A DNA stretch of 51,566 nt from assembly GCA_026399195.1 (NCBI GenBank), contig JAPLRK010000026.1:31463-83028 (forward strand), written 5' to 3'. Positions within the stretch are counted from its first letter, which is position 1; each line of letters opens with the position of its first letter. Under the pieces are notes generated by a model, which saw only the letters and a list, made by a program, of their open reading frames with translations, did not search any database and was not told the DNA's origin. The stretch comes from Legionellales bacterium (GTDB lineage: Bacteria > Pseudomonadota > Gammaproteobacteria > Legionellales > Legionellaceae). The position numbers and the translations under genes are program-made. This document shows, piece by piece, positions 17,445 to 26,117 of the stretch.

Positions 17445-19915
17445 TTGACCACCAGGTTTATCAACTGTCTATGGGCTACAACAATAGACTTTATGATCGA
17501 TTTCCCCGCCAAAAATGACGATACATGAGCACAGGCCATTTCAACCAAAGTATCATTAGGCGTATCGCTAACCGTTGTAAATTGAGCGCGTAGTTTACCA
17601 TTCACTTGGACGACAAAATCAACCTCGTCAGCTTTTAAAGCACTTTTCTCATATTTAGGCCATGATGCGTCAATGATCACTTTCTCAAACCCAAGTTGCT
17701 GCCACAAATGATGACAAATATGAGGGGTAATGGGGGCCAATAATTGCAGGAGGAAGGTTAACGCTTCGTGTAAAAAAATGGGGTCTTCCTCGGTTTCTAT
17801 GGCGTAAGAAGACATTTCATTGAATAATTTCATACACCCTGAAACAACGGTATTGAATTGATGACGCTCATAATCATGGCTGGCCTGAGCCAAAATTTGA
17901 TGCACAAGTAGTCTGGATTTTTTCAGACGTGCGCTGGTTACTTGCCAATTGAATGGCGTATTGAGATCCGAGCGTTGGTCATTGACTTCCACGAATAATG
18001 ATTGGTGTTGGTGGCAAAAGGCCCAGAGACGTTTGAGAAAACGATGGGCACCTTCAACGGCAGTGTCTGACCATTCTAAAGATTGCTCAGGTGGGGCTGC
18101 AAACATGACGAATAGCCGCGCAGTGTCTGCACCGTATGTATCGATCAAATGGTTAGGATCAACGATATTTCCAAGAGACTTAGACATTTTATGGCCATTT
18201 TTTAGGACCATGCCTTGACTTAATAGGCTGAGAAACGGTTCATCAGAGTTGACCAAACCCTCATCTCGCATGAGTTTATGGAAGAAGCGGGCGTAAAGAA
18301 GATGCATGACAGCATGCTCGATGCCCCCCACATATTGATCAACAGGGGTCCAGTATTTGGCTCGGTCGTCAAGCATAGCATTCTCTTGGCCTTTACATGC
18401 AAAACGCGCGTAATACCATGAGGATTCGACGAAGGTGTCAAAGGTGTCGGATTCTCGAGTCGCATCTTGCCCACATTTAGGGCATACGGTGTTCAAAAAT
18501 TCAGGACATTGAGCGAGCGGTGAGCCGTTCCCGGTTAATGCAATATTTTCAGGTAACAGAACAGGCAGTTGGTTTTCGGGAACTGGAACGATACCGCAGT
18601 CATCACAGTGAATCATAGGAATCGGCGTACCCCAATAGCGTTGGCGAGAAACACCCCAATCTCTCAAACGATAGTTTACGGTTGATTTGCCTGCATCAAG
18701 TTTGATCAATGCTTCGGTGATTGCTTTCTTGGCCTCAGGTGAAAGTAAGCCGTTAAAAGAGTCTGAATGAATCAATTGTCCCTCGGCCGTATAGGCGGAA
18801 GTTTTGAAATCATGATGAGCGTTTTTTGAGGGTTGAATGACTTGTTTTAGAGGTAATTTGTATTTTTGGGCAAACTCCCAATCTCGTTGATCGTGAGCGG
18901 GAACGGCCATCACAGCACCATATCCGTATTGCATCAAGACAAAATTAGCAATCCATACGGGAATTTTTTCACCACTGATGGGATGGATGGCTCTCATTCC
19001 CGTATCAATCCCTCTTTTTTCCATGGTTGCAATTTCTGCCTCTGCCATGCGGACACCTTGGCAACTTTGTAAAAATGCTTGCACTTCAGGATGATCGATG
19101 GCAGCTTTTTTTGCTAAGGGATGATCCGTTGCAACAGCCAAATAGCTGGCACCCATCAAGGTATCTGGCCGGGTGGTGTAGATTTTAAGGCGTTTATCAA
19201 AACCATCCACTTTGAAATAGATTTCTGTTCCTTCTGAGCGGCCTATCCAATTGCGTTGCATCTGCTTCACTTGCAAAGGCCAGCCATCTAAAGTATCAAG
19301 ACCCAGAAGAAGCTCATCAGCATAATGTGTGATTTTCATAAACCACTGAGAAATCTCTTGTCGTTCAACCAGCGCGCCGGATCGCCAGCCGCGCCCATCC
19401 ACCACTTGTTCATTCGCTAATACCGTTTTATCGACAGGATCCCAATTCACCACGGCATTTTTTTTATAAACCATACCACGCTCATAGAGTTTGATGAAAA
19501 ACCACTGCTCCCAGCGATAATACTCAGGATTGCACGTCGTGATTTCACGTCGCCAGTCATAAGCATTTCCTAGACGTAAAAACTGTTCTTTCATGGCTGC
19601 AATGTTTTGCTTTGTCCATTCGGCTGGGGGTATGCCATGTTTGATGGCTGCATTTTCTGCAGGCAGGCCAAACGCATCCCAGCCAATGGGTTGGAGGACA
19701 TTCTTACCCAAAGCGCGTTGATAACGAGCAATCACGTCGCCCAGGGTATAATTTCGAACATGTCCCATATGTAAGGAGCCACTGGGATATGGGAACATAG
19801 ATAAGCAATAAAATTTTTCTTTATTTAAATCTTCAGTCACATGAAAGGATTGTTTTTTGATCCAGTATTGTTGTGCCTGTTCTTCGATTGTCTTCGGTAA
19901 ATAACTGATATCCAT
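17441..19915 (-). CDS. leuS: Leucyl-tRNA synthetase
   Basis: LeuS charges tRNA-Leu. The class I signature is FPYPSGSLHMGHVRNYTLGD (HIGH type, HMGH), and the KMSKS loop is MSKSLGN in MVLKNGHKMSKSLGN. The editing domain is present (TTRPDTLMGASYLAVATDHPL and MAVPAHDQRDWEF), as is a zinc-type region CPECL...CPKCG-like. The leucine-specific and C-terminal domains (DEVDFVVQVNGKLRAQ) complete it. At 824 residues it is a normal full-length bacterial enzyme. It is the first gene of leuS-lptE-holA. Confidence 0.98.
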   Translation of the reverse strand: MDISYLPKTIEEQAQQYWIKKQSFHVTEDLNKEKFYCLSMFPYPSGSLHMGHVRNYTLGDVIARYQRALGKNVLQPIGWDAFGLPAENAAIKHGIPPAEWTKQNIAAMKEQFLRLGNAYDWRREITTCNPEYYRWEQWFFIKLYERGMVYKKNAVVNWDPVDKTVLANEQVVDGRGWRSGALVERQEISQWFMKITHYADELLLGLDTLDGWPLQVKQMQRNWIGRSEGTEIYFKVDGFDKRLKIYTTRPDTLMGASYLAVATDHPLAKKAAIDHPEVQAFLQSCQGVRMAEAEIATMEKRGIDTGMRAIHPISGEKIPVWIANFVLMQYGYGAVMAVPAHDQRDWEFAQKYKLPLKQVIQPSKNAHHDFKTSAYTAEGQLIHSDSFNGLLSPEAKKAITEALIKLDAGKSTVNYRLRDWGVSRQRYWGTPIPMIHCDDCGIVPVPENQLPVLLPENIALTGNGSPLAQCPEFLNTVCPKCGQDATRESDTFDTFVESSWYYARFACKGQENAMLDDRAKYWTPVDQYVGGIEHAVMHLLYARFFHKLMRDEGLVNSDEPFLSLLSQGMVLKNGHKMSKSLGNIVDPNHLIDTYGADTARLFVMFAAPPEQSLEWSDTAVEGAHRFLKRLWAFCHQHQSLFVEVNDQRSDLNTPFNWQVTSARLKKSRLLVHQILAQASHDYERHQFNTVVSGCMKLFNEMSSYAIETEEDPIFLHEALTFLLQLLAPITPHICHHLWQQLGFEKVIIDASWPKYEKSALKADEVDFVVQVNGKLRAQFTTVSDTPNDTLVEMACAHVSSFLAGKSIIKSIVVAHRQLINLVVK

Positions 19916-19988
19916 AGTGTGATAAGCAATATTTTGTTGGGTTGGTAAGGATAACGCCTCTTGTCGATTGCAGCAAGAGTCTATGAGG

Positions 19989-21515
19989 TTAAATCAGGTA
20001 ACGAGATCGGATGGCCAATGCCAGCAGTAAGACGCTGATGAACAATACCGGGACATCACCCAGATAAAACCAAGGGGTGACCCCTGTTGCAGGATAAATC
20101 TCTGATTCTAAAATACCCCCAGTGAAAGCGGGGAGGGATGCGATGAGTGTTCCTTGATGGTTGATGATGGAAGATAGACCATCATTGTTTGAAACGACCT
20201 GATAACGGCCTGTTTGTGCGGATAGTCCTTGTGCGATTTGTAACTGCTGATACATCGCAAGAGAGTGGCCAAACCATCCATCATCACTGATAGAGACGAT
20301 CCATTCAGCTTTTGGCAACTGTTTTCTCAGGAGATGGGGATAAGCAAGTTCATAACAGATCAATGAAGCGATAGGATGATGGTCAACAAGAATCAAAGGT
20401 TGATTGGTTTTTCCGGGTTTCAGATTGCTGGAGGGAAGAGCCAACCATTTCATCAGTTGTTGAAAAGGGTGTGGAATATATTCACCAAAGGGCACCAAAT
20501 GCTGCTTTATATATTGCCCTTCAGCCATCCCCAATGTGCCCACAGTATTGAAATAGTCCGTCTCATCCAAATCAGTGGCTTTGGGAATGCCAAATAAAAT
20601 AGCACTACCGGACTCTTTTGCTAGGATATCAAGAGATTCAAGCTGATCGCTAACATAACTGGCAGGCAGAGGAAAAGCCGATTCAGGCATGACGATGAGT
20701 TTTTTATGACCAAGCATGAGTCCTGTTGCGTGTTGATATTTTTCAACAATGTCCCAAAACAAAGATTCATCCCACTTGTCGCGCATGGACATATTGGCTT
20801 GAATGATCCCAACCGAAATAGGTGTCTCCTGGACTTTGGTCCAAGAGATATCCTGCAATAATGACGGGGCTAGAAGTATGCCGATAAATGAACTGAGCCA
20901 AACATAACGCCGGGGACCCAACGTATCGATTGCCGCAACCAGGCAAGTGGCCGAAAAACAAGTCAGAAAGCCAACACCATATATGCCTAAAATGGGGAGC
21001 AAAGGTTTTAGCGGGGTATCCATCTGAGTGATACCCAATAGCATCCATGGAAATCCGGTGAATAAAAACGATCGTAAATATTCTGCCAGACACCAAAGGG
21101 AACAAAATAAAAGGCAACGATACAGCTGGTGATGCTTTAAGCTAAGGTTTGAGTAAATCAAAGCAAGTACAGCTGGAAATAAGGCTAAATAAGAGACAAA
21201 TCCTGAGGTAATGACGGCAGAAAATAACGCATTGAGATGACCATATTCATGGATGCTGACATAGACCCAAGACACCCCAAAACCTAGAAATCCAAGCCCA
21301 AAGACAAAGCCTATCCAAAAGGAATCCTTGGAAGTACGGCCATTTAATTGTGCGAACAACAGGGCCACGCCCAAAATCGCTAATCCAGGGAAATGAAACG
21401 GTGCAAATCCAAAAGGGAGCAGGATTCCTGCAAATAATGAACGCAAAAGAGGCGCATCTCGAGCGATGGATATTGGGATACGTAGGGTCTGTTGGGTCAG
21501 GGTCAATAAATTCAT
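19989..21515 (-). CDS. lnt: Apolipoprotein N-acyltransferase Lnt
   Basis: Lnt adds the third acyl chain to the N-terminal Cys of lipoproteins in the inner membrane. An N-terminal block of about six helices includes FAPFHFPGLAILG, an Lnt hallmark. It is followed by a nitrilase-like domain with the catalytic triad in MPESAFPLP (Glu), QYIKQHLVPFGEYIP (Lys) and LICYELAYP (Cys). One more helix closes the protein (508 residues). Mature lipoproteins encoded here, RlpA and LptE, are expected substrates. It is separated from leuS by 73 bases. Confidence 0.95.
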   Translation of the reverse strand: MNLLTLTQQTLRIPISIARDAPLLRSLFAGILLPFGFAPFHFPGLAILGVALLFAQLNGRTSKDSFWIGFVFGLGFLGFGVSWVYVSIHEYGHLNALFSAVITSGFVSYLALFPAVLALIYSNLSLKHHQLYRCLLFCSLWCLAEYLRSFLFTGFPWMLLGITQMDTPLKPLLPILGIYGVGFLTCFSATCLVAAIDTLGPRRYVWLSSFIGILLAPSLLQDISWTKVQETPISVGIIQANMSMRDKWDESLFWDIVEKYQHATGLMLGHKKLIVMPESAFPLPASYVSDQLESLDILAKESGSAILFGIPKATDLDETDYFNTVGTLGMAEGQYIKQHLVPFGEYIPHPFQQLMKWLALPSSNLKPGKTNQPLILVDHHPIASLICYELAYPHLLRKQLPKAEWIVSISDDGWFGHSLAMYQQLQIAQGLSAQTGRYQVVSNNDGLSSIINHQGTLIASLPAFTGGILESEIYPATGVTPWFYLGDVPVLFISVLLLALAIRSRYLI

Positions 21516-21552
21516 TATTTGGTGTTTGGGAGATTGGGTTCAAAATCTTGCA

Positions 21553-22497
21553 TCAAGTGTTGCTGACGATAGAGGAGTCGCTATCAAACGTCAAGCGAAA
21601 AGAGTTGTATACTAAATGTGTCAGGCCTACGACCACCACAGCGCCCAAAAGGTCCGAGAGGTAATGCCATCCTAGCAGAACACAAGAGAACAGGAGCAAT
21701 AGGTTCAGGGGCATGAGAAGGATCATCGCAAACGGCCAACCTCTTAGGATGTAAAGACAATACCAAGCCCAAATGGCATGAAAAGAGGGAAGCGCTATTA
21801 ATCCACCTTCTTGTGTGGTGGGCTGGATGTGGTGATGCAACTGTGAGAATTTCAAAGCCGTTGCGTGTTGAGCCGCAGTGAAATAATCACTAGTTATCAT
21901 ACTGGCAGGTGCTGTGGTCGGAAAAAAATAGTAAAAACCGAAGCCTAAGGTGGCAGAGAGCATTAGAAAGAAATAATACTCGCGAACATAGTGCTTCTCA
22001 TTGATCAAAATCAGCGCCAAAGGAATACACACCATTTGATAAGGTAGGCTGTTATAGGCAAACTCCAAAAGCCTTGTGAGCATCGGCATAGACTGCGCAT
22101 ATGACATCCAATGGTTCAAATCGATATGCCATGAACGCTCGAAGGCGATGATTTTGTGGTCAATCGTGGGAAAAGGGGTTAATTGTGCTGCATTGGTGGC
22201 TAGAGCCATGACCGCCAGGACTCCAAAGAAAAACAGAATTTCTTGGATAATGAGGGTGAGTCGAGTTGATTTTCCTAATTGTATGGTGAGGCCTAAATAG
22301 ATCAACCCCAAGCTAATACCAGCGAGCAATGTCTCGGGTGGGAAGTAATTGTTGGCTGGATAATGGTCATAAACTAGATTCATAACCAGTGCGAATAACG
22401 AGAAAAACAATAACGATAACCCTGCTATGAGAACAGGTCGATTGTTTGAAAAGGCGTTATTCGGAATCCAATTGTTGTTGCTTGAGTTTGATCGCAT
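21553..22497 (-). CDS. PAP2-like membrane phosphatase
   Basis: The membrane protein of about 314 residues has six helices and PAP2-type sequence in the second half: ALPSFHAIWAWYCL and LLGWHYLSDLLGAVVV. PSFH replaces the usual PSGH, as in inositolphosphotransferase-like PAP2 members (AUR1 type), which tend to act on lipid or sphingolipid head groups; this substrate link is inference. The ATG at 22497 overlaps the upstream csrA-like gene by 41 bases, so the two may be co-expressed. A later start would remove part of the first helix region. Confidence 0.82.
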   Translation of the reverse strand: MRSNSSNNNWIPNNAFSNNRPVLIAGLSLLFFSLFALVMNLVYDHYPANNYFPPETLLAGISLGLIYLGLTIQLGKSTRLTLIIQEILFFFGVLAVMALATNAAQLTPFPTIDHKIIAFERSWHIDLNHWMSYAQSMPMLTRLLEFAYNSLPYQMVCIPLALILINEKHYVREYYFFLMLSATLGFGFYYFFPTTAPASMITSDYFTAAQHATALKFSQLHHHIQPTTQEGGLIALPSFHAIWAWYCLYILRGWPFAMILLMPLNLLLLFSCVLLGWHYLSDLLGAVVVVGLTHLVYNSFRLTFDSDSSIVSNT

Positions 22498-22654
22498 GAT
22501 AAATTTCTTCGCGATGGACATTCACGGTACGGGGCGCTTCAATGCCAAATTTAACATTCCCATGCTCTTGTGTTTTAAAAGCAATCAATTGAACCAGTTC
22601 ATTGTTCACCGAAATAATGAGAGGCTCTTCGAAGGAGATGGTTACAATGTTCAT
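22457..22654 (-). CDS. Divergent CsrA/RsmA family RNA-binding protein
   Basis: CsrA proteins bind GGA motifs in mRNA leaders and control translation. This 65-residue protein keeps the second half well (FGIEAPRTVNVHREEIY, including the Arg of VHREEIY that contacts RNA). The first strand, however, reads MNIVTIS instead of the usual MLILTRR, so the Leu4 and Arg6/Arg7 positions are changed. It may be an accessory paralogue with altered RNA choice or a partner-binding role. AAGG lies about ten bases before the ATG at 22654. It overlaps the PAP2 gene and diverges from rpsF. Confidence 0.85.
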   Translation of the reverse strand: MNIVTISFEEPLIISVNNELVQLIAFKTQEHGNVKFGIEAPRTVNVHREEIYHAIKLKQQQLDSE

Positions 22655-22803
22655 TAAAAAAACCTTGTTATTTTTTAACAGGTTATAACTTATTTTAGCA
22701 AGCAATGCAATGACTTTGTCACATATTGAGGTGGTGAATGGCCTTCTACGTCTCTTCAGGTGAGGTTGTCCAGCACCCTGTCTGGAGTTTTTCTATACCC
22801 AGG

Positions 22804-22832
22804 TATTCAATTCATTAAAAATCAGCTATAAT
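22804..22832 (+). promoter_or_regulatory. Candidate promoter of the rpsF operon
   Basis: A perfect -10 hexamer TATAAT lies at 22827-22832, preceded by a weak -35 (TATTCA, 22804-22809) at 17 bases. It sits 60 bases before the rpsF start, in the divergent region shared with the csrA-like gene. The -35 match is poor, so only the -10 is convincing. Confidence 0.45.
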
Positions 22833-22891
22833 CCCAACCCTTGCCTTACCATGACATATCCATGGAAGGCTTTTACCCACAAGGAGACAAC

Positions 22892-23230
22892 ATGAGACAT
22901 TATGAAATTGTGTTTCTTGTACACCCCGATCAAAGCGAGCAAGTGCCTGGCATGATCGAGCGTTACGAGGGCATCATCACCAAGCACGAAGGCATCATCC
23001 ATCGCAAAGAAGATTGGGGACGCAGGCAGTTGGCTTATCCTATCAATGATGTGCACAAAGCACACTATATTCTGCTGAACATTGAATGTAACCAAGATGT
23101 GCTCGATGAGCTCAAAAATGCGTTCAAATTCAATGACGCTATTTTAAGAAACTTGATCATCGTTCAAAAACACGCCATCACGGGTGAGTCAGTAATGATG
23201 AGAAAAGAAAAAGAAGCTCGAGTAGCCTAA
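22892..23230 (+). CDS. rpsF: 30S ribosomal protein S6
   Basis: S6 is a small-subunit protein that binds together with S18. [48 protein letters not shown] and [10 protein letters not shown] are characteristic. The start at 22892 is fixed by a good Shine-Dalgarno (AAGGAG) and by the family N-terminus; the upstream extension is not part of the protein. The length of 112 residues is normal. It leads rpsF-rpsR-DUF2232-rplI. Confidence 0.97.
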   Translation: MRHYEIVFLVHPDQSEQVPGMIERYEGIITKHEGIIHRKEDWGRRQLAYPINDVHKAHYILLNIECNQDVLDELKNAFKFNDAILRNLIIVQKHAITGESVMMRKEKEARVA

Positions 23231-23242
23231 CGGAGAACTTTG

Positions 23243-23470
23243 ATGTCTGTATATTTTCGTAGAAAAAAAATGGCTCGTTTTACCACTGACGGTGTCAATG
23301 AGATTGATTATAAAGACGTGGGTATGTTGAAAAACTATATTTCAGAAACAGGTAAAATTGTTCCGAGTCGTATCACAGGAATACAAGCCCGTGCTCAACG
23401 GCAAATCTCCAAAGCCATCAAACATGCCAGATTTTTAGGCTTGTTGGCTTACTGCGATAGTCATAAATAA
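23243..23470 (+). CDS. rpsR: 30S ribosomal protein S18
   Basis: S18 pairs with S6 in the small subunit. [40 protein letters not shown] and [16 protein letters not shown] are the family signature. The ATG at 23243 is preceded by GGAGA; a TTG one codon upstream is less likely. The length of 75 residues is normal. It follows rpsF by 12 bases. Confidence 0.97.
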   Translation: MSVYFRRKKMARFTTDGVNEIDYKDVGMLKNYISETGKIVPSRITGIQARAQRQISKAIKHARFLGLLAYCDSHK

Positions 23471-23472
23471 AG

Positions 23473-24390
23473 ATGAACTGGCTCAGAAGTCTCATGACAA
23501 AACAAGCCCATCTGTTGCTTGAACGTAAGCAACATGCTGTGTTGAATGCGGTTGCATTGGCTTTCCTACCTTACACTCTTTGGTTGTCCGCGGCTATCAT
23601 CGCCTTGGTGACCCTCAGAAAAGGTGTTCGAGCAGGTGGTTTTTTGTTGGGTATTGTTGGTTCCGCAAGCTTTGGATTGTCTCTGATTTCAACGTCAGCA
23701 AGCATTGCACTTGTGAATGTATTAACGACTTTCCTGCCTTGTTTTATTGCGGCATCTGTTTTAAGGATGACCGTTAGTTGGCGTGCTGTTGCAGGCGTTT
23801 GTCTGCTGCAAGTGCTTTTCGTAGCCCTGCTTTTACAGATATTGATGCCGGATCTTGTGATGGCGCAATATTTGTATTTACAAGCAGCACTGCGAGAGGT
23901 TCAAGCGGATAGTAGTTTGTTAACCTACATTGTCGACAAAATAGGTTCCGATCAAATGCTTATTGCCAGTTATTTCCTTGGCCTTCAGTCGGTTGGGGTG
24001 ATTTTTTCAGCCCTGTTATCCTTGATGAGCGCTCGATCCATGCAATCTTTTCTTTTCTTTCCCGGAGAGTTTCGGCGTGAAATGCTCTCATTCCGTGCTG
24101 AAAAGATTGGACTTGGGCTCTGGGTCATCTTGATATACGCCGCGAGTCAGCATAGCTTGATTGCCGCGAGCATACTCCCTTTGTTTATGCTCTACTTCAT
24201 GCTAGCTGGTTTGAGCTTGATATTAACAGTATTTGGGAAACAAAAATCCCTAATCCTGATTCCTATTCTGCTGCTCACATTTTTGTTCTTGCCGTTCATC
24301 ATGTTACCTATCTATGTGCTTTTTGGTTCACTAGACAGTTTGATTAATTTTAGAATGTATTTGCCGTCTGATGCCGGTAAAACAATATAA
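23473..24390 (+). CDS. DUF2232-like polytopic membrane protein
   Basis: The 305-residue protein is almost wholly hydrophobic, with about eight predicted helices and no cofactor motif. A membrane protein of this kind (DUF2232/YybS-like) lies between rpsR and rplI in Pseudomonas and Legionella relatives, and it is identified here mainly by that position and topology. The start follows the rpsR stop by 2 bases and the stop is 12 bases before rplI, so it is part of the ribosomal operon. Its function is unknown. Confidence 0.8.
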   Translation: MNWLRSLMTKQAHLLLERKQHAVLNAVALAFLPYTLWLSAAIIALVTLRKGVRAGGFLLGIVGSASFGLSLISTSASIALVNVLTTFLPCFIAASVLRMTVSWRAVAGVCLLQVLFVALLLQILMPDLVMAQYLYLQAALREVQADSSLLTYIVDKIGSDQMLIASYFLGLQSVGVIFSALLSLMSARSMQSFLFFPGEFRREMLSFRAEKIGLGLWVILIYAASQHSLIAASILPLFMLYFMLAGLSLILTVFGKQKSLILIPILLLTFLFLPFIMLPIYVLFGSLDSLINFRMYLPSDAGKTI

Positions 24391-24402
24391 GGGGTTTGAA
24401 AA

Positions 24403-24849
24403 ATGCAGGTCATTTTATTAGAAAAAATCCGAAATTTAGGTTTGCTAGGCGATAAGGTCAACGTCAAACCTGGTTATGGTCGAAATTATCTTATTCCTCA
24501 AAACAAAGCCGTATTTGCTACTGAAAAAAACGTAGCTTTGTTTAACGAACGTAGAGCCGATCTAGAGAAAAACGCTCAGGCTCAACTAGTTGCAGCAGAA
24601 GCACGTGCAGCAAAGATTCAAAAGTTGAAAGTGACGTTATCTGCCCAGGCCAGTGAAGAAGGTAAACTGTATGGTTCCATTGGTGTTCACGACATTCATG
24701 ATGCACTAACCGCGCAATCTGTTGAAGTGAGCCGACGCGAAATTGTCATGACGGATGGCCCATTGCATTCTATCGGACAATACGTGGTTCAAATTCATGT
24801 TCACGGTGATGTTATCGCAGAACTTCAAGTTGAGGTCGTTGCTGCGTAG
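24403..24849 (+). CDS. rplI: 50S ribosomal protein L9
   Basis: L9 binds 23S rRNA near the base of the L1 stalk. The N-terminal domain ([31 protein letters not shown]) is nearly invariant, followed by the long connecting helix and the C-terminal domain ([14 protein letters not shown]...). The length of 148 residues is normal. In many relatives dnaB follows; here a family A palindrome and an unrelated convergent gene follow, so the order is broken at this point. Confidence 0.97.
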   Translation: MQVILLEKIRNLGLLGDKVNVKPGYGRNYLIPQNKAVFATEKNVALFNERRADLEKNAQAQLVAAEARAAKIQKLKVTLSAQASEEGKLYGSIGVHDIHDALTAQSVEVSRREIVMTDGPLHSIGQYVVQIHVHGDVIAELQVEVVAA

Positions 24850-24856
24850 GGTTTCT

Positions 24857-24949
24857 TTAGGATCTGGCGCGAAATAACTTCCTGTTTTTGCGCAAAGATG
24901 GACATCATTTTGATGAAAAAACAGGAAGTTATTTCGCGCCAGATCCTAA
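24857..24949. repeat. Family A palindrome with 33-bp arms and a 27-base loop
   Basis: Left arm 24857-24889 and right arm 24917-24949 are exact reverse complements of 33 bases. The arm differs from the 15864 copy by the paired changes GGATCTGGCGCGAAATAA, showing that both arms have co-varied. The loop includes ATGGACATCATTTTGA, a stretch also found at the edge of the 34-bp inverted repeat at 6301-6390. It lies between the convergent rplI and thioredoxin-like genes. The rest of 24850-25053 shows no gene. Confidence 0.93.
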
Positions 24950-25053
24950 TGTGGGCATGCTACTGCTTTGCCCACCTCAGGGCAAGATCTTCTGAGTTTT
25001 GAACAATTTGGTTTCTTACGTGAACGTTTCGCTGCCCTCCAGCCCAATCAACC

Positions 25054-25608
25054 CTACTTCCACTTGATATTACACCCCAAACTTGGTTTTTGTTGAAGGG
25101 TTATTGGAGCATTTGCAAGAAGGCAATCTAAGGCTGTGCGTATGCACTGGCCATCTACAGTGATGTTATTCCCAGGTCGAGAGTCATCTAATTGACCCCG
25201 ATAGGCCAGTAATCCTTGTTGGTTAAACACAAAAAAATCCGGTGTGCATGCGGCCTGGTAGGCTTTCGCTACTTCTTGGGTTTCATCGAACAAGTAGGGG
25301 AAGGGATAATTCGTAGCTATTGCTAAGTTTTTCATGTGCAGAGGAGCGTCATCTGGATATTGTTCAATATCATTGGAGTTGATGGCAATAAAACGGATCC
25401 CATGTCCTTGATAATCATTTGCGAGTTGAATTAATTGGCTGCTGACATGTTTGACATAGGGGCAATGGTTGCAAATAAACATCACGACGGTGGCAATAGA
25501 TGTGTGATTTTCAGAGAGGCTTATGGTTTCACCACTCACCACATCCAACAATGAAAAAGCAGGTGCTTTTGTACCCAAAGGCAGCATAGATGAACTTATT
25601 TTTACCAT
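25054..25608 (-). CDS. Thioredoxin-fold redoxin (AhpC/TSA-like)
   Basis: The 184-residue cytoplasmic protein has a thioredoxin-like fold of the AhpC/TSA-redoxin group: GTKAPAFSLLDVVSGETISL at the start, then VVMFICNHCPYVKHVS, in which CNHC occupies the CxxC active site. FDETQEVAKAYQAACTPDFFVF carries the cis-Pro region, and YRGQLDDSRPGNN is typical of this thioredoxin-family subgroup. It could reduce disulphides or peroxides; the substrate is not evident. It lies just downstream of an exported protein gene and pcs, all on the minus strand. Confidence 0.85.
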   Translation of the reverse strand: MVKISSSMLPLGTKAPAFSLLDVVSGETISLSENHTSIATVVMFICNHCPYVKHVSSQLIQLANDYQGHGIRFIAINSNDIEQYPDDAPLHMKNLAIATNYPFPYLFDETQEVAKAYQAACTPDFFVFNQQGLLAYRGQLDDSRPGNNITVDGQCIRTALDCLLANAPITLQQKPSLGCNIKWK

Positions 25609-25617
25609 AGAACTTCC

Positions 25618-26103
25618 TTACCAATGTAAAAAAATACCTTTAGCTGCAGATTCTTTAATCACCTGCGCTTGATTTTTATTGCTTGATACCCAGTAGTTGC
25701 CCATGTTGCTTAATGCAAATTTAGCTCGTGGATATTGACAAACATCCAAAACATCGCTGCATTTCAAGCTGTTCTCAAGGTCACCTTCTTGAGTGAAACA
25801 CTTGAAATATAAGCCTTCAACATCTGAAGCGAAAGCTGACCATTGAAATGAGTCTAATTTACTATGCAATTTATGACTCATGAAGACGTCTTTGGGCTCA
25901 TGATGTTCAAGTTCTATCGCATGATTTGAACGATTTTGGATGAGGTAAAAGGATTGTTGGCCTTTTTCATTCAGAATTAAGTAATTGTCACTATAGCCAA
26001 ATCCTCTGACCTCACAACCTTTTGGGAAAGTTGATGCGAAGATGGTCGTTGTGATAATGGCTTGTATTAAAAGAATGAGCAATAATTTAAAGTTGATAAA
26101 CAT
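25618..26103 (-). CDS. Small exported protein, possibly EnhB-like
   Basis: The 161-residue protein has a signal peptide (about 1-23) and a mature part starting FPKGCEVRGFGYSDNYLILN, with QQSFYLIQNRSNHAIELEHHE and four or five Cys (CEV, KCF, KCSDVLDVC) that could form disulphides. The layout reminds me of the EnhB family of Legionella and Coxiella (periplasmic partner of EnhC), but I cannot confirm this without a search. It lies 9 bases upstream of the redoxin gene and 14 bases downstream of pcs, so the three probably form an operon. Confidence 0.6.
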   Translation of the reverse strand: MFINFKLLLILLIQAIITTTIFASTFPKGCEVRGFGYSDNYLILNEKGQQSFYLIQNRSNHAIELEHHEPKDVFMSHKLHSKLDSFQWSAFASDVEGLYFKCFTQEGDLENSLKCSDVLDVCQYPRAKFALSNMGNYWVSSNKNQAQVIKESAAKGIFLHW

Positions 26104-26117
26104 GTTGTTGTCCTAAA

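Noticed and set aside
22826-23095. Minus-strand frame opposite rpsF
   Set aside because: It lies antisense to the well-conserved ribosomal protein S6 gene and has no recognisable motif.
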